A stretch of 64,000 nt of DNA from Certhia americana. Taxonomy: Eukaryota > Chordata > Aves > Passeriformes > Certhiidae. Under the pieces are notes generated by a model, which saw only the letters and a list, made by a program, of their open reading frames with translations, was not told where the DNA came from and searched no databases. Below, piece by piece: positions 1 to 13,005 of the stretch. The position numbers and the translations under genes are program-made. Each line of letters opens with the position of its first letter. Within the stretch, counting starts at the first letter, position 1. The stretch is from NCBI GenBank assembly GCA_018697195.1, contig JAGMWU010000130.1:1-64000 (forward strand), written 5' to 3'.

Positions 1-1500
1 ATGAAAAATTGGTAATTTGGAAAACTGTAGTATGGTTTAAAGCAAAAAAGTCCAAGTATTATTTTTGTTTCTTCGAGGGGGTGTTGACGTCAGGGAACTT
101 ACAGCTTTTAACTTTTTAATTCTTGTTTGGTTTTGTGGTGGTTTTTTTTCTGCTAAATTCTAAAGGGGGAGAGAGTGTGTGTTCCTACTGAGCTCAGATT
201 GCCTTTTTAGGGGCTAAGTGGAAAGAACCTGTGAGCAGACACACTTTAAAGGCTAGGGTGCAAATGCAATCCAAGGTTGAGAATAGACACCACATTTGGT
301 GGCTCAAACTGAACCTTCCACACCATAAAATGAAGCTGAAGGGATCCTGAATTCAAACGTCTCTCTTTCAGGTCGCCGCCTAGCAGGGCAAAAGTCAGAG
401 CAACACACCCTGATCCCAACGGGCAAATAATGCTCCACCAGGCCCTGCTCCTCCCTCCACCAAGGCAGCTGAGCTGTGGAAGGCACACAAGGCACGCTGA
501 GGTGCACGTTCAGAGGGATAGGAATTTAAGCAAAAGAGCCTCTTATGGGCACGGTGTCGCTGGTACCAGCAGTGCTAGGTCTATTTTTAATGATTTGGGA
601 ATAGAGGATGCTTTCAGCGATACATAATTAATACAAGTGCACTTCTGTTGTCTGCCGAGAGCGTAGAAAGGCCCTGGCTATCTTCTGAGGCTGTAAAAGG
701 CAAAAGAAAAGGTTGAATGAATCATAAGGCATTCAATCGGTGGAAATTAGGTAGGAGCTAAATGAAAGTTGCTGAGAATAATTTATTATGATCAGAGCTC
801 TGTGGCTGAGCTCTGTTTCTGAAACTGGTTGTGCTTCATAGTGCAGTGGAGGGAGCCTCCCTGTCACTGGATTTGATACTCTGCCCTTGGGAGAATATTC
901 TGCCTGCTATAACCCTGAGCCTGATATATCTTACTCTGAAAAAACCCAAGAGGTTGTTCTCTGAAACTGTTTCAAACAACAAAAAAAAAAGAAACAACCC
1001 AACCACTGGTTCCTCCTAACGCAGAGCGAGGGAATGTTCTTGAAACGCATTCCCATCATTCCTTAGAAATAAAATTACCACAAGTCAGGCTTCAGCGGTA
1101 TCCTTCAGAAGGTGAAGAAACCTTGGGGAAAAGGGGAAAAGTGATAAAACTTTTTTTTTTTTTTGTATATAAATTTATTTTTTAAAATTATTTTCCCAGT
1201 GGAAGATCAGCTCCGGAACGAGACTTCCTGCAAGCGACTTCCCGAGGTCCTCCTCATAATGATGTTGTAAAACTGCAAGTGCACGCAGGGCTGTCCAACC
1301 CCGGTGAGCAAACTAGCTGAGTTCTTGCCCTGGAAAGCTGAAAGCCGAAAGCACGAGCGGACCACAGTGCAGTACAAGGCAGGGCTTCATTTTTGTCAAG
1401 AGGATAAAAAATAAAAAATAATTTTAAAAAATAAATTTATATACAAAGAAGGTGAGGAAAGGGAAGTGAAACTAAAAGGCGGGTCAATGCATTTCTATTT
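1..1500. other. Upstream flank of FOXN2, non-coding
   Basis: No convincing exon was seen; the short ORFs here have no recognisable protein character. The stretch holds a full palindromic CRE-type octamer (TGACGTCA, 85-92), a poly-T run at 1151-1164, and a long perfect inverted repeat described separately. GC content rises sharply only after about 1,510, where the FOXN2 CpG island begins. Whether any of this is distal promoter is inference. Confidence 0.6.
1162..1447. repeat. Perfect 33-bp inverted repeat with 220-bp spacer
   Basis: The 33 bases at 1162-1194 are the exact reverse complement of 1415-1447 (one arm begins TTTGTATATAAATTTATT). Pairing stops abruptly on both the outer and inner sides. 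Arms are AT-only except for one G/C; the 220-bp spacer is of mixed composition. I see no clear target-site duplication, so a MITE identity is unproven. A DNA cruciform, a transcribed hairpin or a templated inverted insertion are the other options. Confidence 0.85.
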
Positions 1501-1739
1501 TAGAACGCTTAAAATTTAGACAGCGCGGTGTTTCTGGGGGTGGACGGGGAAACTTTCCCGAGGCGGCGCGGATGCCCGGGGCGGGGCTCGGAGCCCGGGC
1601 CTCCCCTCACGGGGCTCACGGCGGCGGCGGTGCCGGGGGCGGTGCCGGCCGAGGGCGGGAGCGAGGGGAGGCGGCCGGGAAGAAGGGGGCGGTGGCAGGG
1701 AGGGCCGTGCTTGCCCGCGGTTGCCATGGGGAGCGGGAG

Positions 1740-1841
1740 GGCGGTGCCGCCGCCGCCGCTGCGCAGGGAGCAGCTGCTCCCTGACACATCCCCCCGCTGC
1801 CATATTGTGTCCGCCGCCGGCCGCGCGGCTTCATGACCGCG
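1740..1841 (+). other. FOXN2: FOXN2 non-coding exon 1 (5' end approximate)
   Basis: A strong 5' splice site (GCG followed by GTGAGT) puts the exon end at 1841. The 5' end is unknown and the start given is a guess within the CpG island. It is assigned to FOXN2 because the coding gene downstream begins with an acceptor only 14 nt before its start codon and therefore needs an upstream leader exon. It contains an ATG at 1833 which, after splicing to 13006, opens a 14-codon upstream ORF. If transcription starts before 1726 it also contains a 36-codon ORF at 1726-1836. Confidence 0.6.
1764..1783. promoter_or_regulatory. 20-bp perfect palindrome around an E-box
   Basis: CAGGGAGCAGCTGCTCCCTG equals its own reverse complement over all 20 bases; the next flanking pair (1763 G, 1784 A) does not match. 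The centre is CAGCTG, a bHLH E-box core. It lies about 60-75 bp before the exon 1 donor, in the core promoter or leader. Its regulatory role is inferred. Confidence 0.6.
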
Positions 1842-2985
1842 GTGAGTGCCGCCCGCGCCCCCGCGCCTGCTCGGGCTGCTCCCGCGCCTTTTTGCCCTTT
1901 AGCTGTCGGCTTTGCCCTGGGTTTGGGGGGTGAGTTTGTTTTTTTTTTTTTTTTGTTTGGTGTTTTTTGTTGTTTTTTTTTTTTTTTTAATTGTTGTTTC
2001 CGACGCTCCGCGAGGGTTTCGTGGGGGGAAGGGGGAAAGCGCGGGGAGTGTGTCGGCGGGTGCCGGGGGAGGGGGCGGCGGTGTGAGCGGTGTCCCCTCG
2101 TTCCCCGCGTGGGGACAAGGCGCGGAGGCGGCCCTTCCTCTCCAGCCGCTCCCGGCCGCCCTGCGTGGGCAGGGGGGGTCCCCACGTACCCCCTCCCCGC
2201 GGGGCCGTGCTCCCGCAGCTCCTCCTCCTTCCGCACGCAGGCTGTACGGGGGTGACCCCCGCTTCGCCCGCTGCCCCGGCCGGGGCCAGCCCGCGCTCCT
2301 TGCGCGCTTCCAGCTGGGATAATGCAAAAGGCGGCCAGCGCGGCGCTGGGAGATGGGAGCGCGGCCCCGACGTGCCCCTCGCCTGCTGCGGGTCGCCCCC
2401 ATCAAACTCCGGTGCTCCGTTCGGTGAAATAAGGACGCTTTCGGCGTTGTCGCCGAGCCGGCGGGAAGCCCCCGGGGATGTGCAGAGCGTCTGTGGCTTG
2501 CAGAGGTGGGGGCAGTGTGGGAGAGGCGCTCCGGGGTTCCCGCGTTTTGGGGGGAGAATCCAGGAAACTGCTGGCGAAGTGCTCGAGGTCAGGCTGGGAT
2601 CTGCACGTGGCTCTTCGGAGTTTTCCATCTTTTTCGGTTTTTTTTTTTTTTGGTGAAGTTGGGCGATGAGTTGGTGGCGGCAGCCGGAGCAGCATCCCAC
2701 TGCTTTTCCTGCCTTGTTCCTGCTTGGACACACCGGCGTGCTTGGTGCTCAGGCTCTGTGGGAGCGGAAACCGGCTTTTGTCGGTAAGGGTTTGGATTAT
2801 GACAAGGCCCAAACAAAGAGTAAAAGGAACAAAGAAATAAAATAAATCTTGAAGAGGACCCAATAAACTCATGTTCCTGCCTTAGTGCCTGCCTGTGGAT
2901 GGATGCTGTATGCTAAATGTGGAGTTAAAAATGCTGAGAAAGCAATTTGATTAGCTTTGTGCCTGATCTGTGAAATCAGGATACG

Positions 2986-3060
2986 TTTATATATAATCTA
3001 CTGTATATATATGTATACATATATATTGTGTGTGTATATGTATATACGCACGCACACTCT
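2986..3060. repeat. TA/TG/CA microsatellite
   Basis: The tract is alternating TATATA, TGTGTG, TATATG and CACGCACAC and is purine-pyrimidine alternating throughout. It lies in FOXN2 intron 1 and is likely length-polymorphic. Confidence 0.8.
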
Positions 3061-6000
3061 CTCCGAATCTTGTTATTAGTGGACTTACGTGTAGACAAAT
3101 TTAGTAATAGGTGGATTGTTATTGACATGTGAATCATTTGACTTCAGTTGTGTTTCTTGGATTGGGGTCTTTTTTCCCCTCTTCAAAGTCTGGTGTGATG
3201 CTACATCTGTGCAAGAAAAATTCATTATCTTATGTCAGGAAACTTGAACTAGTTTGGAGGTTGCTGGGTTTTTATGGCTTTTTTTTTTTCCTTGACGAGT
3301 GCCAGCTCACATTTCCCAAGTTTTGCAGAAGATAGATGGACACAAGTCTGAACTGAAAAGCTCTGTAGTAGCAATTAGTGCAGCACAGGGCTTGAGTTGA
3401 TGAACTTAGCCGAGTGCCAGGGTGTGTTATCGCTGAGCTCAGCCGTGTGCTGCTGCAGCACATCAGCTTCTGCCGGGGGCTCACTTGTGTCCAGCTGTGC
3501 CACTTAACTTTTGTAGAAGTAGAGAGGAAGTGGTGATTCTCACTGTGTGTTTGAGTTGCCTGAAATACGTGCAGGACTTTTCTGTGCTTTTAGTTTTGGT
3601 TTGGGTTTTTGTTTTGTTTTTTTTTGTTATCAGATGTGCCCACAAACTGAGCAGTGCTGCTGTACACAGTGTTTACACTTGCAGGACTGGTGGAGATGCT
3701 GTGTTGGCTGCCCTGCAGGTCCTGAGGGGAGCTGGAGGCACTGGGCCTGTATCAATCCAGGCATTTGGCCCTGAGCACTCTCAGGGACCTTGCTGGAATA
3801 AAACTTGGTTGATATCTTTGTTGGCGGTGTCTATACCAGAGGATGAAGGTGTGACCTGCTTTGGGTACTGTGCTGAAGGAGCTCCTCAGGGATTTTTTGG
3901 CCCAGAAGTAAGGTATTTTTTATCTAAAAGGGTCACCAACCAAGAAGTGTGCTGCCTCAACAGCTCTAGGCCCCACAGAATTTCTGCTTGAGGAGCCTTT
4001 CAGTGTCCTCTCAAGAGCTCAGGATTGAAGGCACCAGCATTGGCAGCAACTCTCTGTGTCAGGACATGCCAGTCCAGTAAGTAATGGAGCAGATGGGGGT
4101 GTGTGTAATGGTCCTGCTGAACGAGAAGTACTGCCTGGCAAGTGAGTGGAGTGCCTTGGAAAAAGGACAGAGGCTTAGGGACATGTCAGGCTGATTTGTG
4201 CTGTCTTTATTAACCATGGGCTCTGTTCCACTCAGCGCAATAGACTTGAAAGCCTGAAATGTTGAGCAAAAGCAAACTCCCCTGGTGAATGAGATAGTTT
4301 GGCATCTGAAGATGCTGTACATGGGTATAGTTTAAACTGGTGAGAAAGCCTTGCAGTTATCTTGCAGAGCAGTTGGTTCTCATAACAGCAGCAGAAGTTT
4401 TCACGTAGGTTTCACTGGGGTTGTAATTCCACCTTCCTGCCCTGCCATCTCCTTGCCTACTTATTGTTGTTGGGGTTAAAAGGAGCTGGTATGCACAAGA
4501 GGAAGGACCCCAGGCTCTCAGAAGACTTTCCATGTGCAGGTTTGTGATACCTTATCAGAAAGAGCTGCACAGAGGGATTATAGCCAGCGAGGTGGCAGGA
4601 AGGGTGGGCGTTGGGAGGAGTGATAGTGTGCCCACAGCCAGCGCTGCCATGAATCTCTCGAAGCTGCTCCCTGCTTTGGGATAGTCTCACTGCCCTACTG
4701 TGGTGCAAAACAAGCTGTGTGAAACACAGCTTTCCTTGCCTGGCTGCAAATGGATGAAAAGCAGCCTCTAGTCCCCATAAGTAAATGGCTGTCAGCAGTC
4801 TCCATGACTGCTCACTGCCTTTTAGCAAGAGGTGCAACTTCTGGGTTGTTCCCGTTGTCTCCTTGAGCATTTGCATTAAGGTAAAGGAGTGCATATTGTA
4901 TAAGCTCATCTGTAGGATGTCACTGCACCGATGGCAGCTTTTCCTGAGAGAGGTGGATGGAGGCAGCATGTTCCTCGTCCTAGTGTGTGTGTGCTGCCAC
5001 TCCATCACTGAAATGGTGTTGGGCAACTTCCTGCACCGGGGCTGCCGTGGGGCTCGGGGTGACTCAGGGCAGCGCCCGGCTCTGCTCTCCACAAGTGCTC
5101 GCTTGCAAACCCTGTCCACATGGGGAGGCTCCCTGTGCCTGCGTGTGGGGCGTCTCTTTCCAGCTCCAGCAGCTGCCTGGCCTCGCAGAGAGGACACAAG
5201 AAAGCCCTGATGTGCTGCTTCACTTTTTTCCTGGCTGGATCGTGATGTGTGCTAGGGGTGTGTGTGCTCCCCGTCGCGTTACACCTGCTGATCTGTGATG
5301 GTGCTGGGTGATGGTGAGCTCCCCATCTCATCCTCACCGTGCTGGGTAAAAAACACCCAGTGGTAGTCCCTGGTGCTTCCCAAATATGATTTAGGTCAGC
5401 GAGAGGGGACAGCTCACCATGCTTGGGTAATAAATTATGTGGAATGGAAGAAGTACTGCTTGGTGCCAGCCAGCATCTTTATGACCCCCTGGTACTCTTC
5501 CTGCTCCCTGTAAAACGTGATGGCTGTGGAAGCACAAAGGTTGGGTCACTCCAGGCTGGGAGAGTGCTGCTGAGAGCTGTATGGTCAGCAGCTGGGAAAC
5601 ACAGCAGCTGTGTTTGGGGCAGGAATACCCATTTTATTGAGTGGTTGTTCTGGGGCACCAGGACTGTTTTAAGAGAAGCCTGGAATTTCTGTGAATAGGA
5701 CGACTTGTACTGAAAGTCAGTGATGTGGATTTTGACTTGATTTTTTTTTCTCCAAAATTTTTTCCCATTATTTTCAGGGTAGACTTAACACTCCCTGCTT
5801 TTTCAAAGGTTAGAGAATGTTAGGGACTCCATTAAATTGACTACTTCAGACGTCATCACCCACCCATACTCTCCTGCACACTCAGTCTTTTTGTCTTCTC
5901 TCAGGTTATTTTCAGTGCATTCCTATCTCACAGTTTGTTGCTACTTTTAGTTTCCCAGTTTAAGTGTGGTCCTGTGCTTGCTTTCTTTTCAACAGTATCA

Positions 6001-7235
6001 CTGGGTTTTGTTGTGCTTAGATTTGGGACAAGTACGTGGTTCCCTAAAAGCTGAGTACTGGGTATGAAGAGAGCTCAGCACCTGGGAAAGTTTGATGAAG
6101 CAGAGCTGAAGGAGTGGGAGCTGGGAAGCTTGCTGCTAAGCAGCAGCAACCCTTTCCTCATCCTCTGGTCTGTGAGGATCATCCCTGGACCAGTTATCAG
6201 CCAGTTAGGTTTGATTTAGGGATGTTGAGTAGTCAAAAGCCAGGAGGGTTTTTTGTTTCCTTGCTCGTTTGTTTGAACAGAAAGCCAAATGACACTGGTG
6301 GAATAAAATTAAGAGCAAGTTGGCCAGGGAGGTAAGCACAGAAAAGAGCTTTGCTTTGCCTTCCCCGGGCTCTGGAGAAAAACTTGCACTTTAGGAGCAG
6401 GAGGTGGGGACATCATTGCAGTCACAAAGTTTATTGGTAGTGTGGTTTTGTGATAGAGCTCCATGGTGCTTTCCAGTTAAATCTTGCAGAAGGGTCACTT
6501 GGGGTGAAGCTCCAAGTTGTTGGTTTTCCACTGGAAATCAGGAGTTTTGGTATGTCTAAGGCTGAAGGAGGCAGAAAAGCTGTATGGAAAAGATAGCTTT
6601 ATGTTTTCTAGCATTGGTAAATTTGTCCTGACACCAGCTGAAATGTAGCTATGTTCACTTCTGTTTCAAGAGGATGGTAGAGAAACACAGAAGGGTTACC
6701 CTGGAAAGGGAATTAGCATCAGAATTATTTTGCAAGTCATTTGCTCAAATGGCTTACTTGTGAACATATAATCTTTTTTGCATTTTAGTCCACTTAGCAA
6801 GCACAGTATTGAATTTAAGGAAAATGACCCATAAACATCTCTTGAAAAGCTATTGGCTGTAAAGCATTTTCCTTGAAAGCACTTATTTCCCTGCTGTCCC
6901 CTTTTTGTGTCTCACCAAATGTTTTTCTTAATAATTTAGATTTCACTGCTTGTTTGGGTTAATTTTTTTGGTTTTTTTTCTTAATTATTGTCATATCCCA
7001 ATTTCTCTTTTAGACTATTTTTATGTGCATGTTTTAAATCTGAGGCGTGGGGAACCAGATCCAGCAGTGACTGCAGCCTTTGGAAAAGCTTCACATTTGC
7101 AAACTCTGAAGACAGCAGTGGAATAAATGTCCCAGAGGCTCTGGGCCATGTACAGGGTCTGAATTGGGGTCAGGGCATGTCTGAGCTCATGTATCATTTT
7201 CCTTTCAGATATTTGCTTTAAACACAAACCCACTT

Positions 7236-7266
7236 CTGTGTGTGTGTGTGTATATGTATGTGTGTA
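7236..7266. repeat. TG microsatellite
   Basis: A run of TG dinucleotides broken by TATATGTA, followed closely by an A-run at 7272-7286, in FOXN2 intron 1. Confidence 0.75.
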
Positions 7267-8089
7267 TTTATTTAAAAAAAAAAAAAAGCAAGCAAACTTT
7301 TATGAAAAGAGGTAAAATCTTCCTCTTGCTTCCTGCCCTTTCTTGGGCTATGATAAGGGTTTGTTTAAACCCTTCCCTATTGCAGGATTTCTTTTCTTAA
7401 TATTGGACCTTTGAATTGGTTTTCATAACTTCCCCCCCCCATCCTGCCTTTAATTATATCACAGGCTGTGGGAGGACAATGACATGAGAGAGGCTTGGAT
7501 GTATTTCCAAGAATCCCTGGAAAACCTCTCTTCTCCTTTGAGCCCACCAATGCCAAGTTTCAAATGAAGCCCCTGAGCTTACAGCTTGGCCAATCCTTTG
7601 GTTGGTTGGTTTTATTTTCTGCATATGAGAAGGTGATAAGTACCTTTTTAATGTTTCTTTAAAGGCATTATTTTTAATTTTCCTCTGCTTTGCAAGCCAG
7701 GAGAAGCAGGAAGGGCCCTGCCTGCTGTAGGTCCTGCCCCAGGGAGCATCTCTGGGTGTCCTTTGTCACCCAGGGGTTCATCTCTTCCACAGACACTGGG
7801 TCCCAGCTCACTGAAATCTGGTGGTTTAAACACCTTTAGTTGTCTTGGGTACGTGACAGAATATAGTGTTATAATCAAATATGGGCCTTTCTTAGGGCTG
7901 GGGAGAGGAGCTCAGCTGAGCTGCAGCAGGGGTGTGAAGTGTGCAGGGCAGGGGCATCCGAGACAAGGCAGATGAGTGGGGGGAAAGGTTGAATTAGTAG
8001 GGGGCAAAACTGGTTTGGTGTCATCCTTTTAATGCTCCTGGTCAGGCAGATGGGTGCTTTTTATTGATGGGTTTGCATTAGCTGAGCCA

Positions 8090-8092
<3 letters not shown>

Positions 8093-8120
<28 letters not shown>
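8093..8120. repeat. Poly-T tract (28 nt)
   Basis: An uninterrupted run of 28 T in FOXN2 intron 1. The flanks give no clear retrotransposon body, so I treat it as a simple mononucleotide repeat. Confidence 0.8.
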
Positions 8121-11100
8121 CTTTCTTCCCTCCAACATGCAAGGACCTGTAGCTGTTCCTGTGCTATGTGCACAATGACTTGGAAGTTTATCCCCAGTTT
8201 GGGTGGGTAAGACACCAAATATTTGTCTGATTCTTGGGCTATTTTGATGACACATATTGATGTATTTGTCAGGACGAGCCCTTACGCTTCTCATAGATGC
8301 AAGGGGATATGAAAAATCAATAGAGGAGTTTGCTTATTGGTGTAGTTGTTTACATGCAAAAGCACGTACCAATTGTCTTAAACACTCTGACAGAGCCTGT
8401 TTGTGTCAGGGCAGAAGTTGTGTGTGAAGCACAACTGCCTGGCTCTGTAAATAAGGCTGCACAGCCTGAGCTTGCTGTGGAAAGAGTGGGTGCAGAGCTG
8501 CTGTCATTAAGTGTGATATGGCTGAATATCTTTTTTTCCTGGATTAAAATTATGTTCAACTCCTCAGACTTGGGCAATGCATGGTAAGATTTTTTAATTT
8601 TTTTTTTTTTTTTTTAAACCTGGAGGGAAATTGCTGTGCTGTTGGCAGGCTCCAGTTTTCCCACTATTAGAGGTGATCTAGTTGTTTGGCTGGTCTTGCA
8701 GAAATAAAAAGGTGCATTTAGTTGTGGAGAAGGTTGTCCTAACCTGGGGCACTGATGCTGTGCAGGTGCCAAAAGGGCACCCTTTCATCTGATGCCACTG
8801 TAAAGAAGGATCAAGCAGCAAGAGCAGCTCTGTTCTCATGCTAATTTGGCACGGACAAGGCTGTGGCAACTTTTGACAAAAAGGCTGAATTCTTTCTTGC
8901 CAGTTCAGTGAGTCCAAGTGTGGTGCCACTGAAATGATACCTGTACACTTACACCTGCAATGCTGCTGAGTTTGGAGGAGATCCCTTTTGGTGGGATGGT
9001 GGCATGTGCCACAGCTTTGTCCTTTGGGCCTGGATTCTGCTGCAGGTGAGAACTTCTTCCAAGGAGGACTGCTGCAAAATCAACGTGCTTGCCTGAGGAT
9101 GTGCTCAGGTGGACTTCAGTTTTGTTAAATGCTTGGCCTTTATTAAAGCAACTTTGTTAAATGCTCAAAGTGTTTGCTCCTGTGGCAGAACATAGCAGTG
9201 CTCAAGGTCTTCCATCAAAATTCAGTCAGGGCTGGGGGTGTTTTTGGGGGCATGCAAACCTGGTTTAACCCAGATGTGCTCTGCTAGGCTGAGGACCTTT
9301 CAGTGCTCATAACCCTTCCCAAACTTAGCTCTCCAGTGAGTTTGAGAGAAGGCTGCAAAAAATGTTACTTTGTTTTGAGACATTGAGTCTCCTCTGATCT
9401 GTTTATGCTTCCCTGGACCTGACTGCTGCCTTGATACACCTACAGCCTTGATCAGCCTCTTGGGACTTGGGCTCTGCTGCTTGGGTCTTGAGTGCTCTGG
9501 AAGAGCAGGTCTTCACTGGGCTTTGGGTGCTGCACTGGCGTGGATTAGCAGGGAGGTCTGCTCCTGGCTTTTATGTGATGCCAAAAATCAGACTGCTGGA
9601 AGGAAGTTGTCTCTCTCACCTCTTTTCTGATGCATCCCAAGTTTTATTTGAGCAGCCTCAGTTGACTTGGCAGCCTTTTAATCTTCTTGCCCTGGAATTT
9701 TAGTCCTCTGTACTTACCATGCAAAATGATGTGCCCCTCCATTGTGATAATTTGAGGGGTAAGTGCTTTGGTTTGCCTTTCTTTTGAAGGTGCTAACAGG
9801 AGATAGATCCTCAAGTTCCTTAGCATTTGGATACATGAGGCTCTGCTTCCAGTTGGAAGTGGTAATACGAGTGAACAGCAGCATGCTGTGTCACTCTGTA
9901 CTCATTGGCAGAGTAAAGCACGTGGGCAGGGCACAAACTCTTCCATATTTTTCAGAGGTGTGCTTAAAGCCTATTATTTTTACATTTTCCTGGCTGGAGG
10001 TTGCCTTCTGGCTCTGCTGGGGTTGTCCCCATGGGAATTATCAAAACATCTGCACTGAAGAGCCCTTTCCTTCTCACACTTTGCTCTCCTTGTTTTTACT
10101 GTGGTTTTTCTGCCAGATCATCCCTGGGCACAAAACCTGCCAGATTATAGCAAAGATGGCTTTGGTGAATCCCATGACCCTTACAGAAAACATTAAATCC
10201 CAAATATTGGAAGTGGTGATCTTGAAAATGACAGCTTGGAAGCTGTGTTCTCACAGTCGTGTCTGCTTATAGGCAATCAGAGCACATATGGAGAAAAAAA
10301 TTGGGGATTTTGGATGTCATTAAGGGTCTGTGTGAATGAAGAGGGGTTCTGGAGAGCACACAAGATGACTGACTGCTTGTGTGCCTTCAGATATGCCCCA
10401 GTGGCAATGGTGTTGCTCCTGTTACTTTATTTTTTCTTATTTCTAAGTTGATAATAGTCTAATATAGCTTTATACTTTTCTAGAAAATTAGAAATCTAGA
10501 AATTAATTACTGATGTGTTCACGTAGAAGGCATGTGAGGTGGTGAACTAGGATAAGAAGGTAATGTGATGTGGATTTTTATAATGCATCTACTAAGAGAA
10601 ACGTGACACTCACCTATATTATTTACTGTAAGTGTGTTACCTGCAAATAATTTTTATTTTTATGGAGGGCATTAAATAGGCTGGTAATTCTCTGCTAAAG
10701 CATAGTAGCATGCAAACAAAGAGTGTACTGACACCACAAAGTCTACCTGATTACAAGTGTGCCAGCTTAATGAGTTGTTATATTTTTTCCCTTATATTTT
10801 TGAGAAGACTGAGCTTGCCCAGGCCATTTTTGTGTTGAAACCAGACTTTATTGCCCTCTTTCCTCTAAGAAATGAATGCAGTGGGCTCAGACTTGCATGT
10901 GTGTGTCAGCATGTGCATGTTCCTGATCTGCTGTGCTGACGGAAGATTTGTAAAGGGAGATTTCGTGCAACATGAACCGAGAGCTAAAATTACCAAAACA
11001 TGGCTGTGAGGTGTAAGCTTCTGTGTAGCTGCCTAAAGAGGTGCTGAACAAGGGGGCAAAGTTAATCATTATGAAGAGAACAGAGCAGCTCGCGTTGCAG

Positions 11101-13005
11101 CAGAGTTGGGGTTTGTCTCGCTATGTGAATTTTATCACTAGCTCTTTGTTTGTTTTTTTTTAATTGAAGAAAGGATTGAAGAAGTGACATGAGCATATGT
11201 ATATATGCCTGTGTTTAAAGCCAGCCATCGCTGACTGCCAGTATAAATCTGCTCTGGTGCCTTGGGGGAGAAGTAAATTGTAGGGAGAGCAGGGCTATTT
11301 TTGACCAGCTATTTGAGCAGCTCACTTTGCTTTAATTTTTTTTTTCTTTTTTTAATACTGACTGAGCGGTAGTTAATCATACTCGTCCCTGCACTGAATA
11401 GAAATAAGAAACAGAAAATAAAAAATTTATGGGTGTTTTCCAGCACTGCTACTGGTAAGCGTAAGTGCAGGTGCTATTGTCAACACAGCTTTGCAATGGC
11501 TGGTGCAGTAGCCTGTGAGCAGACGAAGAGAGAAATGAAAATTGCTGGTGGGAAACACGATGTGTTTCCTGGGGGAGGCACAAATTCTGCACCTCATGGC
11601 TGCCTGGCACCAGGCAGGGGCTGGCAGGACTGGGGAGCATAAAATGGATTATCCTGTTGCCTTTGTGTGTCACCACAAGGAGGCTGGGGCAGCGTGCTGC
11701 CAGGGACACGGTGAGGCTGCCAGGTTGGAGCTGGTTGGGTCTGGGGGTGGACACTTGGTAGGAGAAGATGCAAGTGCAGGGAGACAAGGCTTTACTAAAA
11801 ACTGGTGTAAGAAAACATCCAGAAACTGTGTAGAACTGTCTGATGAGTTGTGATATGGCAACTGTTCTCATCTTGAGCTCTGGTACTGGGAGCTAGAGCA
11901 TGAAACCAGAATGATAGCACTTAGGACAGGGAACTGGCTTGGGGTTTGGGTTTATCATTGGTTGTTTTGTTGGATCTTTTTACAGCTAATACAAACCTCA
12001 GCTTTGCTATGTGCAACTATAACTTCATCCCTACTTGGAGTATCTTATGTCTATAGTGTGCCTACATGTGCACAGTGCTCACATCAGCAGGGAAAACCCA
12101 GCTGTTCCCATAGCATAGTTTGCTAGAAGACCCCTTTTAAAACTCTACAAGCAAGGTGGTTTCTGTTGATGCCTCTAATGATGTTTAGATGCCTCTAGAG
12201 CATGGGTAGCCTGTCAGACTGTGCATTGAGTGGCAGTGTTTTAAAGATAATAGTGTTATGATTGGGGTTTTAATGTTCTGTTGGTTTGGGGTTTTTTTAT
12301 CTGAGTGGTGAGCCACTGTTCCTGCAGGTCTGAGCTGACACCCCAGTGGTTGGTGCCTTCCTGTTGAGAACTGGATTCAGCACTCTCTGCTCTGCAGGGA
12401 AGCCCTTGCAGGAGGGGAAAAAGATCTTTTGGACCCAGGTGATGAATAGATAGGCTGACCAGATCTTCCCCTGGTAGAAACAAGCAGCAGCACAGGGGGA
12501 TGATGGTGACTTGTAGGGGGTTAGAAAGATTTCATTTTCACTGAGACCACAAGTAGACTTTATGCTGATTCAAGTTTTGCAATTCCTTTTTCACTCTTTG
12601 GACACCAAAGGCAAACACTTCTAAACAGGGTCAGTTTACAATACAATGAGTAACTTAAGATTTAATGTGAGAGCTGAATGGATTAGATCCTACCTGTTAA
12701 GGTTTTTTTCCAGGTTTCAGGTGTTGACATGAAAACAGCTATTATTTCTGTGTCTGAGTTGGTGTTTCTACATAGATACAGCAATTTCCAAGTGTTTCCC
12801 ATGAGCTCTGCTTGTAAACCAAGGGAGGTTAAGACATGCTCATGAGTTTACTGGGAGGCTGCTGTTGGATCCTGGCTCTCACCAGTGGCTTCAGTGCTCG
12901 TGCACAGCGTGGGGATGGTGCAGCCCCACAGCTGGGTTTGGTGGGCTCCTGCTGAATGTGAGTGTGGTAGTTTACAATGATTCCTGACCATCTCCTCTGT
13001 TGCAG

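Larger units (their letters stand above)
1515..2620 (+). promoter_or_regulatory. FOXN2: CpG island / promoter of FOXN2
   Basis: About 1.1 kb of very CpG-rich sequence surrounds the first exon donor and contrasts with the AT-rich flanks. Visible elements are a 20-bp palindrome centred on a CAGCTG E-box (1764-1783), a YY1-like GCCATATT (1799-1806), and a G-run cluster around 2040-2080 able to form a G-quadruplex. There is no evident TATA box at a sensible distance, which fits a dispersed CpG-island promoter. The exact start site cannot be read from sequence. Confidence 0.8.
1842..13005 (+). other. FOXN2: FOXN2 intron 1 (11.2 kb)
   Basis: The intron runs from GTGAGT at 1842 to the TGTTGCAG acceptor ending at 13005. 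Its first 800 bp belong to the CpG island, including two poly-T blocks (about 1938-1954 and 1972-1988) between GC-rich tracts. It also holds TA/TG microsatellites at 2986-3060 and 7236-7266 and a 28-nt poly-T at 8093-8120. No alternative coding exon or named transposon was recognised. Confidence 0.65.

Noticed and set aside
1516..2733. Many overlapping open frames on both strands
   Set aside because: They are Pro/Arg/Gly-rich frames expected in a CpG island with few stops; they carry no domain and span the promoter.
11551..11569. GGAAACAC/GTGTTTCC 8-bp hairpin with 3-nt loop
   Set aside because: Short dyads of this size are common in an 11-kb intron and no context supports a function.
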